DNA of 21,809 nucleotides from an uncultured Agathobacter sp. (GCA_934359755.1 CAKRLV010000040.1:1-21809), one strand, 5' to 3'; numbered from the stretch's first letter, positions 7,617-15,851 are shown. Notes: a model not told the origin generated them from the letters alone. Translations and numbers: made by a program.

Positions 7617-8225
7617 ATGGAAGATGAGCGCAAAAAACAAACACGGCAAAAGTTAATCAAGTCAGGCAAAGCAGAATTTTTAGATAAAGGCTACATGAAA
7701 GCAAGCCTTCGGGATATATGCAAGGCGGCAGGTGTTACGACAGGTGCTTTTTATTGTTCATTTGAAAGCAAGGAGGATTTGCTTGAGGCAATTTTAGGAC
7801 CGATAATAACAGATTACAGCCGAATGTGTATGGAGATGGCGAAAAGAGAAGAAGAAGATCCAGGTACTGCTGAGGACAACGAACGACTGTTGATGGAATA
7901 CATATCAGACCATCGGCGGGAGGCGATAATCCTTATGGACAAAGTGCAGGGGAGCAAATACGAAGGTTTCAGGCGTCAGGTTGACATGCAGATGCAGGAA
8001 GCATTCAGAAGTTATTTTTCAAAATTCATGGGGCAGGAGCCTGATGCAGAGCTTATACGGATTCTCGTTGCAATGAGATTGCAGGGATATATGGAGCTTA
8101 TCAAAGGAGATTATACTTTGGAAGAGAGAATACGGCTTACCAGAGAGATTGGTATACATGCAGATGCTGGGACGAAAGCACTAATTGAACATTTAAAGAA
8201 AGAGATGAAAGTCTATCGCAGATGA
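7617..8225 (+). CDS. TetR/AcrR-family transcriptional regulator
   Basis: DNA-binding repressor of about 202 aa, normal for the family. The N-terminal helix-turn-helix domain is plain: TRQKLIKSGKAEFLDKGY followed by the ASLRDICKAAGVTTGAFY recognition region and F-ESKEDLLEAIL. The C-terminal ligand-binding part is helical with no recognised ligand. The frame extends back to a GTG at 7548, but that lies on top of the promoter, and TetR similarity starts at the ATG 7617, which I choose despite a weak AGGTG site. It is divergent from azlCD and flanked by matching operator-like repeats, so it probably represses both azlCD and itself. The downstream methyltransferase is separated by a terminator. 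Confidence 0.9.
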   Translation: MEDERKKQTRQKLIKSGKAEFLDKGYMKASLRDICKAAGVTTGAFYCSFESKEDLLEAILGPIITDYSRMCMEMAKREEEDPGTAEDNERLLMEYISDHRREAIILMDKVQGSKYEGFRRQVDMQMQEAFRSYFSKFMGQEPDAELIRILVAMRLQGYMELIKGDYTLEERIRLTREIGIHADAGTKALIEHLKKEMKVYRR

Positions 8226-8240
8226 TGCGGTAGGCTTTTT
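8211..8240 (+). terminator. Terminator of the TetR-type gene
   Basis: GTCTATCGCA (8211-8220) pairs with TGCGGTAGGC (8226-8235), including two G-U pairs, around a five-base loop, and is followed by TTTTT. The stop codon TGA (8223-8225) is in the loop. Confidence 0.75.
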
Positions 8241-8316
8241 CTATTGCAAAAAATAACATTTTGCCACTTTTGTTATGTGCTCATTAAAATTAGAGGAAAA
8301 TCAGGAGGAAAAAGAA

Positions 8317-9105
8317 ATGAAACAAGAAGCAAATTATGGAAACTGGGTACCAGAGAAGGCATTGTGTATGCTTTTCGGAATGACGGCATTATTTCTGATA
8401 ATTGCGTTTGTACTTGGATTTACAGTAGAAAATCCGATTATTACAGCAATATTTGGTGTGATATGTGCGGTGACAGCGGCTATGGCAATTTACATGTATG
8501 TGTGTCATGAAAAATTTGCGTTCGGAAAAGGCAATATGATGGCTGGTGTGCATCAGAATCTTGTAGAACATCTTGAATGGAATGGTGAGGGACGTCTGCT
8601 TGATATCGGATGTGGTGCGGCGGCACTTACTGTAAGATGTGCGAAGGCATTTCCAAAGGCAAAGATTACAGCGATGGATTATTGGGGAGCAGAATGGAGC
8701 TATGCCAAGGAACAGTGTGAAAGAAATGCCAGGATAGAAGGTATTGCAGACAGGGTTACTTTTCAAAAAGGAGATGCCGCAAAGCTTGATTTCGCTGACG
8801 GAACATTCGATGCCGCAGTAAGCAATTTTGTTTTCCACGAGGTGCGTACAGCCAAGGATAAAAGAGAGGTCGTAAGGGAGGCACTGCGTGTGGTTAAAAA
8901 GGGAGGTGTATTTTCATTTCAGGATATGTTCTCTCAGAAGGCTTTGTATGGTGATATGAACGAATTTGTTGAAATTCTCAAAAGCGAAGGAATATCGGAG
9001 ATTCATTATATTGGAAATCTTGAGAAGAAGCTTGATTTTATTCCAGGTTTTGTTACGACACCATGGATGATAAGTGGAATGGGAATAATATATGGAAGAA
9101 AGTAA
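8317..9105 (+). CDS. Membrane-anchored class I SAM-dependent methyltransferase
   Basis: 262 aa counted from the ATG at 8317, chosen because AGGAGG (8303-8308) lies 8 bases before it. An upstream in-frame ATG at 8275 has no such site. Two TM segments (about 16-35 and 40-60) precede a Rossmann-fold domain with motif I LLDIGCGAA (94-102), an acidic residue after strand 2 in KITAMDYWG, and DAAVSNFVFHEV as motif IV/post region. The substrate is not evident. The two-TM N-terminus would hold the catalytic domain on the inner face of the membrane, so a lipid or membrane-associated substrate is possible. It probably has its own promoter, because a terminator separates it from the TetR-type gene. Confidence 0.85.
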   Translation: MKQEANYGNWVPEKALCMLFGMTALFLIIAFVLGFTVENPIITAIFGVICAVTAAMAIYMYVCHEKFAFGKGNMMAGVHQNLVEHLEWNGEGRLLDIGCGAAALTVRCAKAFPKAKITAMDYWGAEWSYAKEQCERNARIEGIADRVTFQKGDAAKLDFADGTFDAAVSNFVFHEVRTAKDKREVVREALRVVKKGGVFSFQDMFSQKALYGDMNEFVEILKSEGISEIHYIGNLEKKLDFIPGFVTTPWMISGMGIIYGRK

Positions 9106-9137
9106 TGTGGAATAGCTGATATACATGTAATAATGTA

Positions 9138-9315
9138 ATGATAAGTAAGGGCTGCGTAATAATTTTATTTATAGTATTTGCTGGCGCGTTTGTGGGAGTA
9201 TGCTATAATAATTACTATCTATGGCGGTTCTTATAGGAATAAAACTTATCAAAAAGGTTTTCGAATGAAGGACGGTCATTACGAGGATATCTGCCCTTAT
9301 TATCATGAATTGTAA
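9138..9315 (+). pseudogene. Possible decayed small membrane protein gene
   Basis: In one frame from an ATG at 9138 there is a hydrophobic segment (CVIILFIVFAGAFVGVCYNN) that stops at 9234. In the next frame, 9220-9315 encodes YGGSYRNKTYQKGFRMKDGH followed by YEDICPYYHEL and a stop. Joining the two near 9215-9222 by one inserted or lost base gives a coherent protein of about 60 aa: one TM and a polar tail rich in Tyr. No ribosome-binding site precedes 9138, and I recognise no family. It may equally be non-coding. The rest of the 278-base gap up to 9383 holds the promoter of the next gene. Confidence 0.3.
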
Positions 9316-9318
9316 TGT

Positions 9319-9347
9319 TTACCGCAGTGATAACGGTAATGTATAAT
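9319..9347 (+). promoter_or_regulatory. Promoter with overlapping dyad before the AAA-ATPase gene
   Basis: A perfect TATAAT (9342-9347) lies 17 bases after TTACCG (9319-9324), a poor -35. TTACCG is also the left arm of an inverted repeat ending in CGGTAA (9334-9339). A weak -35 covered by a dyad suggests an activated or repressed promoter. The regulator is unknown. Confidence 0.4.
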
Positions 9348-9383
9348 AGTTTTAAATTATATCAGTAGAAAGTAGGAAAGTGT

Positions 9384-11087
9384 ATGCAAAGAAAAATTGG
9401 TATTGGAAAACAGGATTTTGCTTCAATAAGAGAAAATGAATGTTTTTATATTGACAAAACTGATTTTATAAGAGAATGGTGGGAATGTCGTGATGATGTT
9501 ACCCTGATTACAAGACCAGGGCGTTTTGGAAAAACTCTTAATATGAGTATGCTTAACTGCTTTTTTTCAAACAAATACTCTAATAGAAGTGATTTGTTTG
9601 AGGAACTTTCCATTTGGAATGAACAGAAATACAGAGACATCCAGGGAACTTTTCCAGTACTGTTTTTAAGTTTCGCATCTGTTAAAGCGGATAATATATC
9701 GGATGCCAAGAAGCAGATTAAATCAAGAATTGTCAGCTTGTATCAGGATTATGAGTATCTGCTTGAAAATGGACAGCTCACTAAGTCAGAAGAGATTACA
9801 TTTAGACATGTACTCACTGATATGGCAGATATGGATGATGTAATGGCTTGTGATAGCTTGAATTATATGTGCAGGTATTTGGAACACGTATATAATAAAA
9901 AAGTCATAATTCTGCTTGATGAATATGATACACCAATGCAGGAGGCATATGTATATGGATATTGGGAAGAGTTGATTTCTTTTTTGCGTAATCTGTTTAA
10001 CGCCACATTTAAAACTAACGCCTGTCTGGAGCGTGCGATTATGACGGGAATAACGAGAGGATCGAAGGAATCGATGTTTTCTGATCTGAATAATTTGAGT
10101 ATTGTTACTACTACGTCAGATAAATATGCGTCATGCTTTGGATTTACAGAGGATGAGGTATTTGATGCGCTTACTGCTTTTGGATTAGATGATAAGAAGG
10201 AAGATGTAAAGCAGTGGTATGATGGATTTACCTTTGGTTCTAAGAGGGATATTTACAATCCGTGGTCTATTACAAATTATCTGGATCAAAAATTATTAAG
10301 TCCGTATTGGGCATCTACCAGTTCAAATAGTCTGGTAAATAATTTGTTGCAGAGTGCATCAGGGGAAATGAAAAGCATGATGGAAACACTTCTTGATGGT
10401 GGTTCTATTAATGTAAATATTGATGAACAGATTGTTTTTGAACAGCTAAGGCAGAATGAAAATGCTGTATGGAGCCTGCTTTTGGCTGGAGGTTATTTAA
10501 AGGTCGAAGATATAAATTACAAAGGTATTACACGCGAACCATGGTATACACTTTCTATAACAAATCTTGAGACTATGAGTATGTTTTCAAACATGTTCAA
10601 AGGCTGGTTTGAATGTTCATTGTCTAATTACAATGGTTTTGTAAAAGCGCTGATTGCGGGGGATATTGAGGCGATGAATTACTATATGAACAAGATTACT
10701 GTGGCAACATTCAGTTATTTTGATGTAGGCAGTGAGTCTTCTGGGGATTCAGAGCCAGAGCGTTTTTATCATGGATTTGTACTTGGAATGATGTCAGATT
10801 TTGCGGATACTTATGAGATCAAATCGAATAGGGAAAGTGGTTTTGGAAGATACGATATAATGATGATTCCAAGAAAGAAAGAGTCTGTAAAATATCCAGC
10901 TGTCATTATAGAATTTAAGGTGCACAATAGTAGCAGGGAAGCGACTTTGCAGGAAACAGTTAATTTTGCGCTTGCCCAGATTAATGAGAAAAATTATGAT
11001 GCAGAATTGATTGAAGCGGGAATAGAGTCATCGCGAATACGACATTACGGTTTTGCTTTTAAAGGGAAAAAAGTTTTGATTGGATAA
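9384..11087 (+). CDS. AAA-ATPase-like protein with C-terminal PD-(D/E)XK nuclease domain
   Basis: 567 aa of the widespread AAA-ATPase-like plus PDDEXK two-domain family, usually annotated as ATP-binding protein. The N-terminus IGKQDFASIRENECFYIDKT leads to Walker A RPGRFGKT (44-51), and Walker B is VIILLDEYDTP with D179/E180. TGITRGSKESMFSDLNN (221-237) is a family hallmark. The C-terminal domain shows SNRESGFGRYD with D491, then VIIEFK with E510 and K512, the expected catalytic triad. It thus looks active as both ATPase and nuclease. The start has AGGA about 8 bases upstream. The family occurs in many copies in gut Bacteroidetes and Clostridia, and its biological role is not settled. Mobile-element or defence roles are guesses. 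Confidence 0.88.
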   Translation: MQRKIGIGKQDFASIRENECFYIDKTDFIREWWECRDDVTLITRPGRFGKTLNMSMLNCFFSNKYSNRSDLFEELSIWNEQKYRDIQGTFPVLFLSFASVKADNISDAKKQIKSRIVSLYQDYEYLLENGQLTKSEEITFRHVLTDMADMDDVMACDSLNYMCRYLEHVYNKKVIILLDEYDTPMQEAYVYGYWEELISFLRNLFNATFKTNACLERAIMTGITRGSKESMFSDLNNLSIVTTTSDKYASCFGFTEDEVFDALTAFGLDDKKEDVKQWYDGFTFGSKRDIYNPWSITNYLDQKLLSPYWASTSSNSLVNNLLQSASGEMKSMMETLLDGGSINVNIDEQIVFEQLRQNENAVWSLLLAGGYLKVEDINYKGITREPWYTLSITNLETMSMFSNMFKGWFECSLSNYNGFVKALIAGDIEAMNYYMNKITVATFSYFDVGSESSGDSEPERFYHGFVLGMMSDFADTYEIKSNRESGFGRYDIMMIPRKKESVKYPAVIIEFKVHNSSREATLQETVNFALAQINEKNYDAELIEAGIESSRIRHYGFAFKGKKVLIG

Positions 11088-11111
11088 TAACACAGCAAAT
11101 TTTACGATAAG

Positions 11112-11143
11112 GGAGCTTTTGGAATTTCAGAAGCTTCTTTTTT
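11112..11143 (+). terminator. Terminator after the AAA-ATPase gene
   Basis: GGAGCTTTTG (11112-11121) pairs with CAGAAGCTTC (11128-11137), including G-U pairs, with a six-base loop and a TTTTTT tail. Confidence 0.75.
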
Positions 11144-11145
11144 AT

Positions 11146-11175
11146 GTGACCAAAATGGAATTGGATGTGTATATA
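11146..11175 (+). promoter_or_regulatory. Possible promoter of the first ECF sigma operon
   Basis: GTGACC (11146-11151), 18-base spacer, TATATA (11170-11175), about 37 bases before the start codon. It resembles a sigma-A promoter weakly. No GGAAC/CGT-type ECF promoter is obvious here, so autoregulation cannot be shown. Confidence 0.3.
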
Positions 11176-11211
11176 AAGGTGAATGGACCATTTACAAAGG
11201 AGTACAACTAG

Positions 11212-11772
11212 TTGAACGACAAGAAGATTATACATGATTTAAAACTGCATAGACAAAAGGCATTGATTGAAATCATGAATTTATATGGTGGATACACATA
11301 TACCATTGCAAAAAATATTCTGAATGGAATTATGTCCCAGGAAGATATCGATGAGGTTGTTTCAGATATATTTTTCAAGGTATGGGATAACGCGGATAAG
11401 CTTGATGATAATAAGCCGTTAAAACCATATCTTGTATCTATAGCCAGAAATGAGGCGAGAAATAAACTCAGGCAGTTTCGCGGTGATATATCATTGGATC
11501 AGGATGAATATGAGAAGCTGGAAAATAATATAACAGCAGGTCCAGATTACAATATTGAGATGAAAGAGCAATTTGAATTAATATCACAGGTTCTTGATGA
11601 AAGTTCGAATCTAGATAGAGAGATATTTGTAAGATACTATTACAATTATGAAAAAACAAAGGAAATAGCAAAGGTCTGTGATGTTTCTCTGTCGAAAGTC
11701 AAAATGACATTAAGTCGTATGCGAAAGAAAATGGAAAAGATATTGGAGGAAAATGGATATGGCAGACGATAA
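11212..11772 (+). CDS. ECF-type RNA polymerase sigma factor
   Basis: Sigma-70-family factor of 186 aa with only the two ECF domains. Region 2 covers about 20-85 (DIDEVVSDIFFKVWDNADKL is the core-binding/-10 helix, then PYLVSIARNEARNKLRQF). Region 4 covers about 120-180 (LDREIFVRYYYNYEKTKEIA, then CDVSLSKVKMTLSRMRKKM as helix-turn-helix). Translation starts at a TTG (11212) with AAAGGAG (11196-11202) 9 bases before. It overlaps the next gene, which encodes a membrane-anchored protein, the classical arrangement of sigma and anti-sigma factor. Such factors usually answer envelope stress, and the BceAB-like transporter downstream is a plausible target. Confidence 0.9.
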   Translation: MNDKKIIHDLKLHRQKALIEIMNLYGGYTYTIAKNILNGIMSQEDIDEVVSDIFFKVWDNADKLDDNKPLKPYLVSIARNEARNKLRQFRGDISLDQDEYEKLENNITAGPDYNIEMKEQFELISQVLDESSNLDREIFVRYYYNYEKTKEIAKVCDVSLSKVKMTLSRMRKKMEKILEENGYGRR

Positions 11773-12184
11773 GTTTTTTGAGATTATGCAGCAGTATGAA
11801 CCAGAAGAAGAAATATTGACAAACACAGCTAAAAAGGAAGATATAGAACGTGTAAAATTCCTTGTGTTTAAGAAGAAAGGCAGGCATAATATGAAATTTA
11901 ATATCGTAAGAAAGATTGCAATAGCAGCAGTAGTGGTAGCAGTAATTTCAGGAGGTACAGTCGGTGTAAATGCGGCTACAGATGGAGCTATAGCCCAGAA
12001 AGTAGCAGAGCTGTTCCATGTTACGATTACAACCACTGATTCAGAGGGAAATGTTCAGAAGAAAGATGCACAGTTAAAGGCTGACGAGAATGGAAACTAT
12101 ACTGTGACAGTTCCAGTAGAGGATGGAGAATCAACCAGTATCAGTGGCGATGTTGAAAACAGCGTAGAGAGTGCAACAGAATAA
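11759..12184 (+). CDS. Small membrane-anchored protein, putative anti-sigma partner
   Basis: 141 aa from the ATG at 11759, which is 9 bases after GGAGG. An in-frame ATG at 11753 is too close to that site. A short charged cytoplasmic part (1-50, MADDKFFEIMQQY...) precedes one hydrophobic segment (about 52-70, IAIAAVVVAVISGGTVGV) and an extracytoplasmic domain of about 70 aa that is rich in Thr, Asp and Glu and ends in an acidic low-complexity tail. It overlaps the sigma gene by 14 bases, so the products are made together. No zinc-binding HxxxCxxC motif is seen. An anti-sigma role is inferred from context and from the second, similar pair at 15852-17424. Confidence 0.7.
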   Translation: MADDKFFEIMQQYEPEEEILTNTAKKEDIERVKFLVFKKKGRHNMKFNIVRKIAIAAVVVAVISGGTVGVNAATDGAIAQKVAELFHVTITTTDSEGNVQKKDAQLKADENGNYTVTVPVEDGESTSISGDVENSVESATE

Positions 12185-12252
12185 AGTGTACAGATGTCAC
12201 ATGAAAGGGGGGAACTTCTAGTAATCTGAGCTTCCAACACTATTTGATTAGT

Positions 12253-12274
12253 AATCTTACAAAAATGTAAGATT
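12253..12274. promoter_or_regulatory. Operator-like dyad upstream of the BceAB-type operon
   Basis: AATCTTACA (12253-12261) and TGTAAGATT (12266-12274) are perfect inverted arms around AAAA. A partial repeat TTGTAAGTTGATT follows at 12285-12297, and TGTAAG occurs in both. The TTACA-N4-TGTAA geometry suits an OmpR-type dimer, and the site is just upstream of the candidate promoter TTGATT (12292-12297)/TATTTT (12315-12320). A T-run does not follow, so it is less likely a terminator of the ECF operon. Confidence 0.45.
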
Positions 12275-12340
12275 GAGATTGAAATTGTAAGTTGATTCGA
12301 TGGAGTAAGTCTGTTATTTTTTTTACAATAAGGTCACAAA

Positions 12341-12374
12341 GTTAAGGAACGCACTACATAGGATGTGTTTTAAC
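12341..12374 (+). promoter_or_regulatory. Leader hairpin before the BceA-like gene
   Basis: GTTAA-(GG)-AACGCA pairs with TGTGTT-TTAAC around a ten-base loop: eleven pairs with one G-U and a two-base bulge. It lies between the candidate promoter and the AAAGGAG site of the ATPase gene, so it would be in the mRNA leader. Function unknown. Confidence 0.35.
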
Positions 12375-12402
12375 AGAATGATGATGAAAAGGAGAAACTT
12401 AC

Positions 12403-13167
12403 ATGAGTATTTTGGAAGTTAGTAATTTAAAGAAAGTTTACGTGACCCGATTTGGTGGAAATAAAGTAGAGGCACTTACAGATGTAAATTTTACTGTTGA
12501 GCAGGGCGAATATGTCGCAATCATGGGTGAGTCCGGCTCGGGTAAATCTACACTGCTTAATATTTTAGCAGCTCTTGATAAGCCAACAGCAGGAAAAGTT
12601 ATATTAGATGGCAAAGATCTTTCATCTATCAAAGATTCAGCACTTGCAGAGTTTAGAAGAAATGAACTTGGTTTTGTGTTTCAGGATTTCAATCTTCTTG
12701 ATACATTTACATTAGAGGACAATATATATCTTCCACTTGTACTTGCTGGTAAAAATTATAATGAGATGAAGAAAAGCTTAGAGCCAATTGCACAGAGACT
12801 AGGAATTGCATCTCTTTTAAATAAATATCCATATGAGGTATCTGGTGGGCAGAAGCAAAGAGCAGCAGTAGCGAGAGCAATGATAATAAATCCAAAACTT
12901 ATTCTTGCAGATGAACCCACAGGAGCACTTGATTCTAAGTCTTCAGATGAACTTTTACACTTATTTGAAGAGGTAAACAGTCTTGGGCAGACAATCCTTA
13001 TGGTTACACATTCTGTTAAAGCCGCAAGCATGGCAAAGAGAGTCCTTTTTATCAAGGATGGACAGGTATTCCATCAGATGTACAGAGGTGATGATACCGA
13101 TACACAGATGTACCAGAAGATAACAGATACGCTGACACTTCTTACTACAGGAGGTGACAGAGCATGA
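12403..13167 (+). CDS. BceA-type ABC transporter ATP-binding protein
   Basis: ATPase of 254 aa for a peptide-antibiotic detoxification/sensing transporter of the BceAB type. Walker A GESGSGKST (42-50), Q94 in FVFQDFNLLD, signature VSGGQKQR (146-153), Walker B LILADEPTGALD (167-178) and H203. The N-terminal insertion YVTRFGGNKVEAL is typical of BceA-like proteins. AAAGGAG precedes the ATG by about 8 bases. It overlaps the permease gene as ATGA (13164-13167). In other Firmicutes these genes sit beside a BceRS two-component pair. Here none is adjacent, and an ECF sigma/anti-sigma pair stands upstream instead. Confidence 0.92.
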   Translation: MSILEVSNLKKVYVTRFGGNKVEALTDVNFTVEQGEYVAIMGESGSGKSTLLNILAALDKPTAGKVILDGKDLSSIKDSALAEFRRNELGFVFQDFNLLDTFTLEDNIYLPLVLAGKNYNEMKKSLEPIAQRLGIASLLNKYPYEVSGGQKQRAAVARAMIINPKLILADEPTGALDSKSSDELLHLFEEVNSLGQTILMVTHSVKAASMAKRVLFIKDGQVFHQMYRGDDTDTQMYQKITDTLTLLTTGGDRA

Positions 13168-15197
13168 AGTTAGGATTTTACTTTGGACTTGCGAAGGATG
13201 GAATTCGCAAAAACGGTAAGATATTCATACCATACATCCTGACATGTATAGGTATGGTGATGATGTATTACATTATTATGGCACTGCATATGGATGAGAC
13301 TATTTCACATATCCGCGGCGGCAAAAATGTTCAGATGGTTCTTGGATTCGGAAGGTGGGTTATTGCAATATTTTCATGCATCTTTCTGTTTTATACAAAT
13401 TCATTTCTGATGAAAAGGCGTAATAAAGAATTCGGTTTGTATAATATACTTGGAATGGGTAAAAAGGAGCTGACAATTATCCTGTCGTGTGAGAGCATTG
13501 TTGTTGCTGTTGTATCGATAGTAATTGGTTTAGTATTTGGAATTACACTTGCTAAATTTGCACAGCTTGGGCTGCTTAACATGATAAAAATAGATGTAGA
13601 TTATAGTTTTTTTATTGGCATTAAAGCAATTATTTCTACTGTTAAAATTTTTCTCGCCATATTCTTAGCAGTATTTTTGAACAACTTAAGACAGATATAT
13701 TTTTCAAAAACTATAGATCTTCTTAGCAGTGATAAAGTTGGTGAGAAGCCACCAAAAGCAAACTGGATACTTGCTGTTTTAGGTGTGCTACTTCTTGGAT
13801 ATGCATATTATACATCGGTTACAATCCAAAATCCGATTGTTGCTTTTTCTAAGTTTTTTATTGCAGTTATACTTGTAATATTTGCAACGTATTTTCTGAT
13901 GGTTGCAGGTTCAGTAGTTATGTGCAAGCTGTTACAGAAGAACAAGAGATTCTATTATAATAAAAAGCATTTTGTATCGGTTTCGTCGATGACATATAGA
14001 ATGAAAAGAAATGGAGCAGGGCTTGCATCGATTTGCATACTTGCAACAATGGTTCTTATAATTATTTCCTCTACATCGTGTTTATATTTTGGAAGCGAGG
14101 ATGCACTTAGGGCAAGATTTCCAAGGGAAATTTTATTTTCAATCAATTTTGATGATGCAAGCCAGGCAAGTATTAAGAACATAAATACTATAAAAGGTGG
14201 AATAGAAAAAGCAATTGAAGATTGTAAGGTGAACAAGAAGAATGTCTATGAAATAAGAAGTGCATCCATTGCGGGCATACTGGAAGAAAATAAATTGGAC
14301 ACAGCAGTTGGGGCATATGGCTCAACAGATATGCAGGCTATGGCACATGTGGCACTTTTATATTTTATTCCAATCGATGACTACAATAAGATGACAGGTG
14401 AAAATGTAAGCCTGGCTGACGACGAAGCACTACTTTTTTATTCAAGGACGTATGATCAAAAAGATATAGAAATAGACGGAAATACATCTTTTAAGGTTAA
14501 AAAAGTTTTAAAAAAATGTCCAAATATGGAGGATGTCGGTGAAGAAGTAGCACCTATAATGGTCTTGTATATAAATGATTATGATAAGGCTTTGGATGAA
14601 ATTAAAAAAATTCAGGACACAGAAGGTGGTTCACGGCTCATTTATAGTTATAAATATGGATTTGACCTTAATTTGCCAGAAGAAAAACAGATTGAGTATG
14701 GTCAGAAAATCAATGATAAATTTGTCGCAGACGGGTATGACTGTGGAACAGTGTCAATAGAGATAAGAGAAAAGGAAAGAACTGATTTCTATATGTCATT
14801 TGGTGGTATCTTCTATCTGGGTATACTTCTTAGTATTGTATTTATTTTTGCAGCAGTACTTATTATATACTATAAGCAGATTTCAGAAGGCTATGAGGAT
14901 CACGCAAGATTTGATATCATGCGAAAAGTAGGAATGACAGACAGTGAGATAAGAAAGAGCATAAATTCACAGGTTCTTACAGTATTTTATCTGCCACTTA
15001 TTTTAGCAGGAATTCATGTATGCTTTGCGTTCCCTATTGTGCGTAAGCTTCTTGCGATGTTTAGTCTCTACAATGTAGAACTTTTTATAAGAACAAGTAT
15101 TGTAAGTTTTATAATATTTGCAGTGCTTTATGCGATTGTGTATAAGATTACATCAAATTCGTATTATAAAATAGTAAGTGCAAAGCTTAATAAATAA
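13164..15197 (+). CDS. BceB-type ABC transporter permease
   Basis: Permease of 677 aa with the ten-TM BceB layout: TMs near 21-41, 63-81, 107-130, 150-172, 200-218, 228-252 and 286-306, a large extracytoplasmic domain (about 310-540), then TMs near 548-568, 599-620 and 636-660. The RRNKEFGLYNILGMGKKELT segment (86-105) is the FtsX-like coupling region common to the family. The outside domain binds the antibiotic/lipid II-cycle target in studied systems. Its sequence varies and does not tell which drug is recognised. Translationally coupled to the ATPase gene, and ended by the strong hairpin at 15239-15278. Confidence 0.92.
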   Translation: MKLGFYFGLAKDGIRKNGKIFIPYILTCIGMVMMYYIIMALHMDETISHIRGGKNVQMVLGFGRWVIAIFSCIFLFYTNSFLMKRRNKEFGLYNILGMGKKELTIILSCESIVVAVVSIVIGLVFGITLAKFAQLGLLNMIKIDVDYSFFIGIKAIISTVKIFLAIFLAVFLNNLRQIYFSKTIDLLSSDKVGEKPPKANWILAVLGVLLLGYAYYTSVTIQNPIVAFSKFFIAVILVIFATYFLMVAGSVVMCKLLQKNKRFYYNKKHFVSVSSMTYRMKRNGAGLASICILATMVLIIISSTSCLYFGSEDALRARFPREILFSINFDDASQASIKNINTIKGGIEKAIEDCKVNKKNVYEIRSASIAGILEENKLDTAVGAYGSTDMQAMAHVALLYFIPIDDYNKMTGENVSLADDEALLFYSRTYDQKDIEIDGNTSFKVKKVLKKCPNMEDVGEEVAPIMVLYINDYDKALDEIKKIQDTEGGSRLIYSYKYGFDLNLPEEKQIEYGQKINDKFVADGYDCGTVSIEIREKERTDFYMSFGGIFYLGILLSIVFIFAAVLIIYYKQISEGYEDHARFDIMRKVGMTDSEIRKSINSQVLTVFYLPLILAGIHVCFAFPIVRKLLAMFSLYNVELFIRTSIVSFIIFAVLYAIVYKITSNSYYKIVSAKLNK

Positions 15198-15238
15198 AGA
15201 AAGCTTTAATAAATAAAAATTATAGAGGATTGAAAAAT

Positions 15239-15278
15239 AAAATGACTGCATGTTCAAATTGAACAGTGCAGTCATTTT
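15239..15278. terminator. Bidirectional terminator between the bceB-like gene and the rpn remnant
   Basis: AAAATGACTGCA-TGTTCAA and TTGAACA-G-TGCAGTCATTTTT form an almost perfect stem of about 19 pairs with a single bulged G and a minimal loop. A and T runs at either end let it work on both strands, for the converging bceB-like gene and the small minus-strand gene. Confidence 0.9.
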
Positions 15279-15304
15279 TGTGAGATAATATTTATTCGTA
15301 ATAT

Positions 15305-15505
15305 TTATGCAAGAATAAGTTTTAAAGTTTCTTTTGCAGCCTGAATCGCTTCTGTTGAATAGCCATTATGTAGTAACTCTTCATCGGATGCTCCTGCCTT
15401 TAATTGTAAAATTAGATCGTTGCCTTTTTCGATACCTTTCTCGATACCTTTCTCCATACTTTCATCAAGTTCGTCTTTCATTAATATTTTTAATGCTTCA
15501 CACAT
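15305..15505 (-). CDS. C-terminal fragment of an Rpn/PD-(D/E)XK transposase-family protein
   Basis: 66 aa resembling only the tail of Rpn-like nuclease/transposase-family proteins: MCEALKILMKDELDES, a charged MEKGIEKGIEKG repeat (probably coiled coil), and a helical end GASDEELLHNGYSTEAIQAA. The nuclease domain is absent and the upstream sequence has a stop in frame, with no recognisable remainder. Yet the ATG (15503-15505) has a strong AAAGGAGG 9 bases before it, so it could still be made. Rpn genes of E. coli are reported to encode such short C-terminal forms from internal starts, acting as inhibitors. Whether this is a kept short form or debris cannot be decided here. Confidence 0.6.
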   Translation of the reverse strand: MCEALKILMKDELDESMEKGIEKGIEKGNDLILQLKAGASDEELLHNGYSTEAIQAAKETLKLILA

Positions 15506-15851
15506 AAGAGGATTCCTCCTTTTAAATCACTCAAATTCCTGCTTATTTATTTGGAAATATAAAAGCAAGAATTTTTCAGATAGGGTTATTCGATAATGTA
15601 CATATTCATCTTATATCGTCTTGATTATTATGTGCATTAAAAGAATTAAGAAAGCATCAAAAAATATATATTAATGCTTATAATGAAAATCGGTTGCTTT
15701 TTATAAAGTATATCATGCATAATTTGTGGAAGCAATAGAATTATTTAAGCCGAACAATTATAGTAATTGAAAAGTTGATTTAAATATAATTTCGCACCAC
15801 TCTGTAATTTATAAGATACAACTGCTACTAATTAAGTGAAGGAGGTAGATG
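15506..15851. other. Gene-free region upstream of the second ECF operon
   Basis: About 345 AT-rich bases. At the left, GAGGATTCCTC (around 15508-15518) is a palindrome that includes the ribosome-binding site of the minus-strand fragment. AAGCAT (about 15651) and ATGCTT (about 15674) form a weak dyad. A TATAAT near 15786 lacks a good -35 (17 bases upstream the sequence is AGTAAT). No remnant of a nuclease domain or transposase could be read in any frame by eye. Confidence 0.45.

Noticed and set aside
8244..8510. 88-codon plus-strand frame overlapping the methyltransferase start
   Set aside because: The methyltransferase frame has the strong AGGAGG, TM segments and SAM motif; this frame has nothing.
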